Shown: positions 62,266 through 64,000 of the stretch, in pieces
Numbering within the stretch: position 1 is the first letter of the stretch
Layout: each line of letters opens with the position of its first letter
NCBI RefSeq assembly: GCF_022549675.1
Contig: NZ_JAKZGR010000002.1
Coordinates: 347,978 to 411,977 of the forward strand
From: Belliella kenyensis
GTDB taxonomy: Bacteria; Bacteroidota; Bacteroidia; Cytophagales; Cyclobacteriaceae
DNA length: 64,000 nt
Direction: 5' to 3'
The notes under the pieces: generated by a model
What the model saw: the letters and a program-made list of their open reading frames with translations, nothing else
Databases searched by the model: none
Told to the model about the DNA's origin: nothing
Program-made: the position numbers and the translations under genes

Positions 62266-62673
62266 ATGAAAGAAAAATTATTAACCATTCTTGAGAATTC
62301 AAGAAATTACACACTTGCAGTTGCCAATGCAATGCCTGAAGCAAAGTTTAGCTTCAAATTGGTGAATGAAAGCTGGGAATTTGGCGATTTACTGAATCAC
62401 ATTGCATACGGCATCGAATGGTGGGACGCTCATATTATTAGAAAAATTGAAACAGAGTGGAATCCACCAATGACACCCAAAACCAAAGATGAACTTTTAA
62501 AATACATCGACAAGTCCTTTGGCATTTTGAAAGACACTTTACAGAAAAGTGAAATGACTGATGAGGATATACTGGCATTCAATTCAGCATTTGACCATAT
62601 TACCCATCATAGGGGTCAAGCAGTACTATTTCTTCGTCAAAATAACATTACACCACCTGAATATGCTTATTAA
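62266..62673 (+). CDS. DinB-like metal-dependent bundle protein
   Basis: A 135-residue four-helix-bundle protein. NESWEFGDLLNHIAYGIEWW carries the first metal histidine and SAFDHITHHRGQAVLFLR carries the HxxxH-type pair, as in DinB/YfiT proteins, many of which are thiol-dependent S-transferases. It follows an AraC regulator on the same strand. Confidence 0.85.
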   Translation: MKEKLLTILENSRNYTLAVANAMPEAKFSFKLVNESWEFGDLLNHIAYGIEWWDAHIIRKIETEWNPPMTPKTKDELLKYIDKSFGILKDTLQKSEMTDEDILAFNSAFDHITHHRGQAVLFLRQNNITPPEYAY

Positions 62674-62839
62674 AAGTGTGGTTTGGCTTTATATACAGTG
62701 ATAAAAAGAGAAGTTGAAAATATTCTAAACAGCAAAGGCGTTAATCCATATACAAAGAATGCAATGAATATGTTGCATTCTTTGTATTAAATAGAACTTT
62801 TAGAATTTATTTGAATTTGAGTGTTAGAACTAACAAAGC

Positions 62840-63280
62840 GTGATTATGACTAAAACTGTATCACAGAAAATGGGAATCAAAGAAAACTCAAGAAGCATTT
62901 TCGTCAATGCTGACCAAGAAGTTCTTGAAAATATAAAATTGCCCGTACTTGACATTCAAGAAACCCTTGAAGATGAGTTTGATTACATTCATTTATTTGT
63001 GAAAACGCAAACTGATTTTATTGAGTTTTTTCCAAAATTAAAATCACATTTAAAACCCAGTGGTATGTTGTGGGTATCTTGGCCCAAAGGTGGAAAGTTA
63101 GGGACAGACTTGAACATAAAAACTGTAATAAAATTAGGGTATGACTTTGGACTTGTAGAAAGTATTTGTTTAAGTGTTAACGATATTTGGTCTGGATTGA
63201 AATTTACCCATCCCAAAAAGGGGAAGGCGTATAATAACAGTTACGGAAAACTGAATGATAAGCACAATTTTGTAGACTAA
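62840..63280 (+). CDS. DUF3052-like protein
   Basis: A 146-residue soluble protein; a Met two codons in (62846) is an equally good start. The pattern VSQKMGIKENSRSIFVNA, FDYIHLFVKTQTDFIEFFPK, LKPSGMLWVSWPKGGKLGTD and SVNDIWSGLKFTHPK fits DUF3052-type proteins, a degenerate Rossmann-like family of unknown role. It is followed 14 bases later by a YdeI-like gene. Confidence 0.8.
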   Translation: MIMTKTVSQKMGIKENSRSIFVNADQEVLENIKLPVLDIQETLEDEFDYIHLFVKTQTDFIEFFPKLKSHLKPSGMLWVSWPKGGKLGTDLNIKTVIKLGYDFGLVESICLSVNDIWSGLKFTHPKKGKAYNNSYGKLNDKHNFVD

Positions 63281-63294
63281 CACAGATAAGAGAA

Positions 63295-63855
63295 ATGGTT
63301 ATATTTTTTGAAAATCAAAATAAATTCAGGGATTGGCTTGAATTTAACCACAATAAGGAAACAGCGTTGGTAGTTGGTTTCTATAAAGTAAATAGCGGAA
63401 AACCATCTATGACTTGGTCTGAATCAGTTGACCAAGCTTTGTGTTTTGGTTGGATAGACGGTGTTAGAAAATCTATTGATAAGGAGAGTTACTGCATCCG
63501 TTTTACACCTCGAAAACCGAACAGTATTTGGAGCTCCATAAATATCAAGAAAATTGAAGTACTGACTAAAGCAGGTCTTATGAAGCCCGAAGGACTTCAA
63601 GCTTTTGCATTACGGAAAGAAGAAAAGTCAAATATCTATTCACACGAAAATGAAAAAGCAGAATTTCCCTCTGACTTTCTAAAACAGTTCAGGAAGAACA
63701 AAACAGCTTGGACGTTTTTTTCAAGTCAAGCACCATCCTATCAAAAAGTAATAACCCATTGGATAATGAGTGCAAAAAGAGAAGAAACAAAACAGTCACG
63801 GCTACAAAAGACCATAACTTCAAGTAAACAAAAGAAGCGATTAGACAAGTGGTAG
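63295..63855 (+). CDS. YdeI/OmpD-associated family protein, second copy
   Basis: A 186-residue paralogue of the protein at 60698: FRDWLEFNHNKETALVVGFY, TWSESVDQALCFGWIDGVRK, FTPRKPNSIWSSINIKKIEV, and WTFFSSQAPSYQKVITHWIM near the end. The two copies are divergent rather than a recent duplication. It is 14 bases after the DUF3052-like gene, so likely in the same transcript. Confidence 0.85.
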   Translation: MVIFFENQNKFRDWLEFNHNKETALVVGFYKVNSGKPSMTWSESVDQALCFGWIDGVRKSIDKESYCIRFTPRKPNSIWSSINIKKIEVLTKAGLMKPEGLQAFALRKEEKSNIYSHENEKAEFPSDFLKQFRKNKTAWTFFSSQAPSYQKVITHWIMSAKREETKQSRLQKTITSSKQKKRLDKW

Positions 63856-63860
63856 GAAAG

Positions 63861-63886
63861 AACAACGACCCGCTAACATTTAGCCC
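63861..63886. repeat. Partial cassette-boundary motif
   Basis: AACAACGACCCGCTAACA followed by TTTAGCCC resembles the boundary strings near 60646-60672 (ACGTTAGCGGG, then GAACGAC) in inverted order. No full second arm follows, so this would be a truncated element. Confidence 0.35.
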
Positions 63887-63906
63887 ACTAGAGAAAAGCC
63901 CTCGAA

Positions 63907-63946
63907 AAAAAGCCCTGATAGGAGAAAAAATCTATCAGGGCTTTTT
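63907..63946. terminator. Strong bidirectional terminator
   Basis: A 15-bp perfect stem (63907-63921 with 63932-63946; core GCCCTGATAG) with a 10-base loop, A-rich on the left and T-rich on the right, ends the + strand gene run. Confidence 0.85.
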
Positions 63947-64000
63947 GCTAGTGGTTGTTGACTGACATCCGTAGGGTGAAGGGCTTGCTAGGTGGAATAG

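Overview
The window comes from an AT-rich member of the Bacteroidota, most likely a Cyclobacteriaceae-like organism (Algoriphagus/Echinicola/Cyclobacterium type). Supporting signs are SusC/SusD and FecI/FecR/TonB-receptor systems, a CTnDOT-style tra operon with an RteC homologue, LytTR two-component genes, TlpA/MauE/DUF6520-type genes, and start regions with A-rich spacing rather than strong Shine-Dalgarno sequences. The genus is inference. No tRNA, rRNA or CRISPR array was seen.

Layout. (1) 1-5.1 kb: molybdenum cofactor genes mobA and moeA, then a compact zinc-starvation locus. Two convergent units, mog-hisI on + and cobW-dcd-yidD-fur on -, are each preceded by a copy of a palindrome with consensus ATGCAAC-N3-GTTGCAT. 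A third copy precedes a decayed TonB-receptor start. (2) 5.4-8.7 kb: LytTR response regulator, its histidine kinase and two hypothetical genes. (3) 8.7-17.7 kb: a scarred accessory region with IS66 and other transposase remnants, a lipoprotein/barrel pair, and a segment bounded by two inverted copies of a ~180 bp repeat. That segment holds an alpha-oxoamine synthase, an overlapping TetR regulator, a broken AbiEi copy and a broken cupin gene. (4) 17.7-23.9 kb: a FecI-FecR-TonB receptor-phosphatase operon. (5) 24-33.5 kb: a methyltransferase/LysR pair, an FtsX-type ABC permease, an AbiEi antitoxin with its own operator but a vestigial partner, a RadC protein and several nonsense-broken genes. 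(6) 33.8-46.7 kb: an M48 peptidase, then a long minus-strand conjugation operon (traE,F,G,I to N) ending at a strong terminator. No relaxase, coupling protein or integrase is visible. (7) 46.8-50.4 kb: rteC, a gene fusing a Crp/Fnr-like regulator to a class I terpene synthase, and a second Crp/Fnr-like gene. (8) 50.8-58.0 kb: mauE-DUF6520 on + facing tlpA-susC-susD on -. (9) 58.0-59.4 kb: gene-free DNA rich in 7-bp tandem repeats and hairpins. (10) 59.4-63.9 kb: small + strand genes (XRE, unknown, two YdeI-like, AraC, DinB, DUF3052-like) with an attC-like palindromic element.

Most striking is the Crp/Fnr-terpene synthase fusion at 47729-49312. It keeps the Asp-rich motif, the NSE triad, an arginine exactly 46 residues before that triad, and a C-terminal RY pair. 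It probably shares a transcript with rteC, just before a conjugation operon. The zinc locus and the attC-like cassette are the next best leads. All functions are read from sequence motifs and memory of protein families; no search was run.
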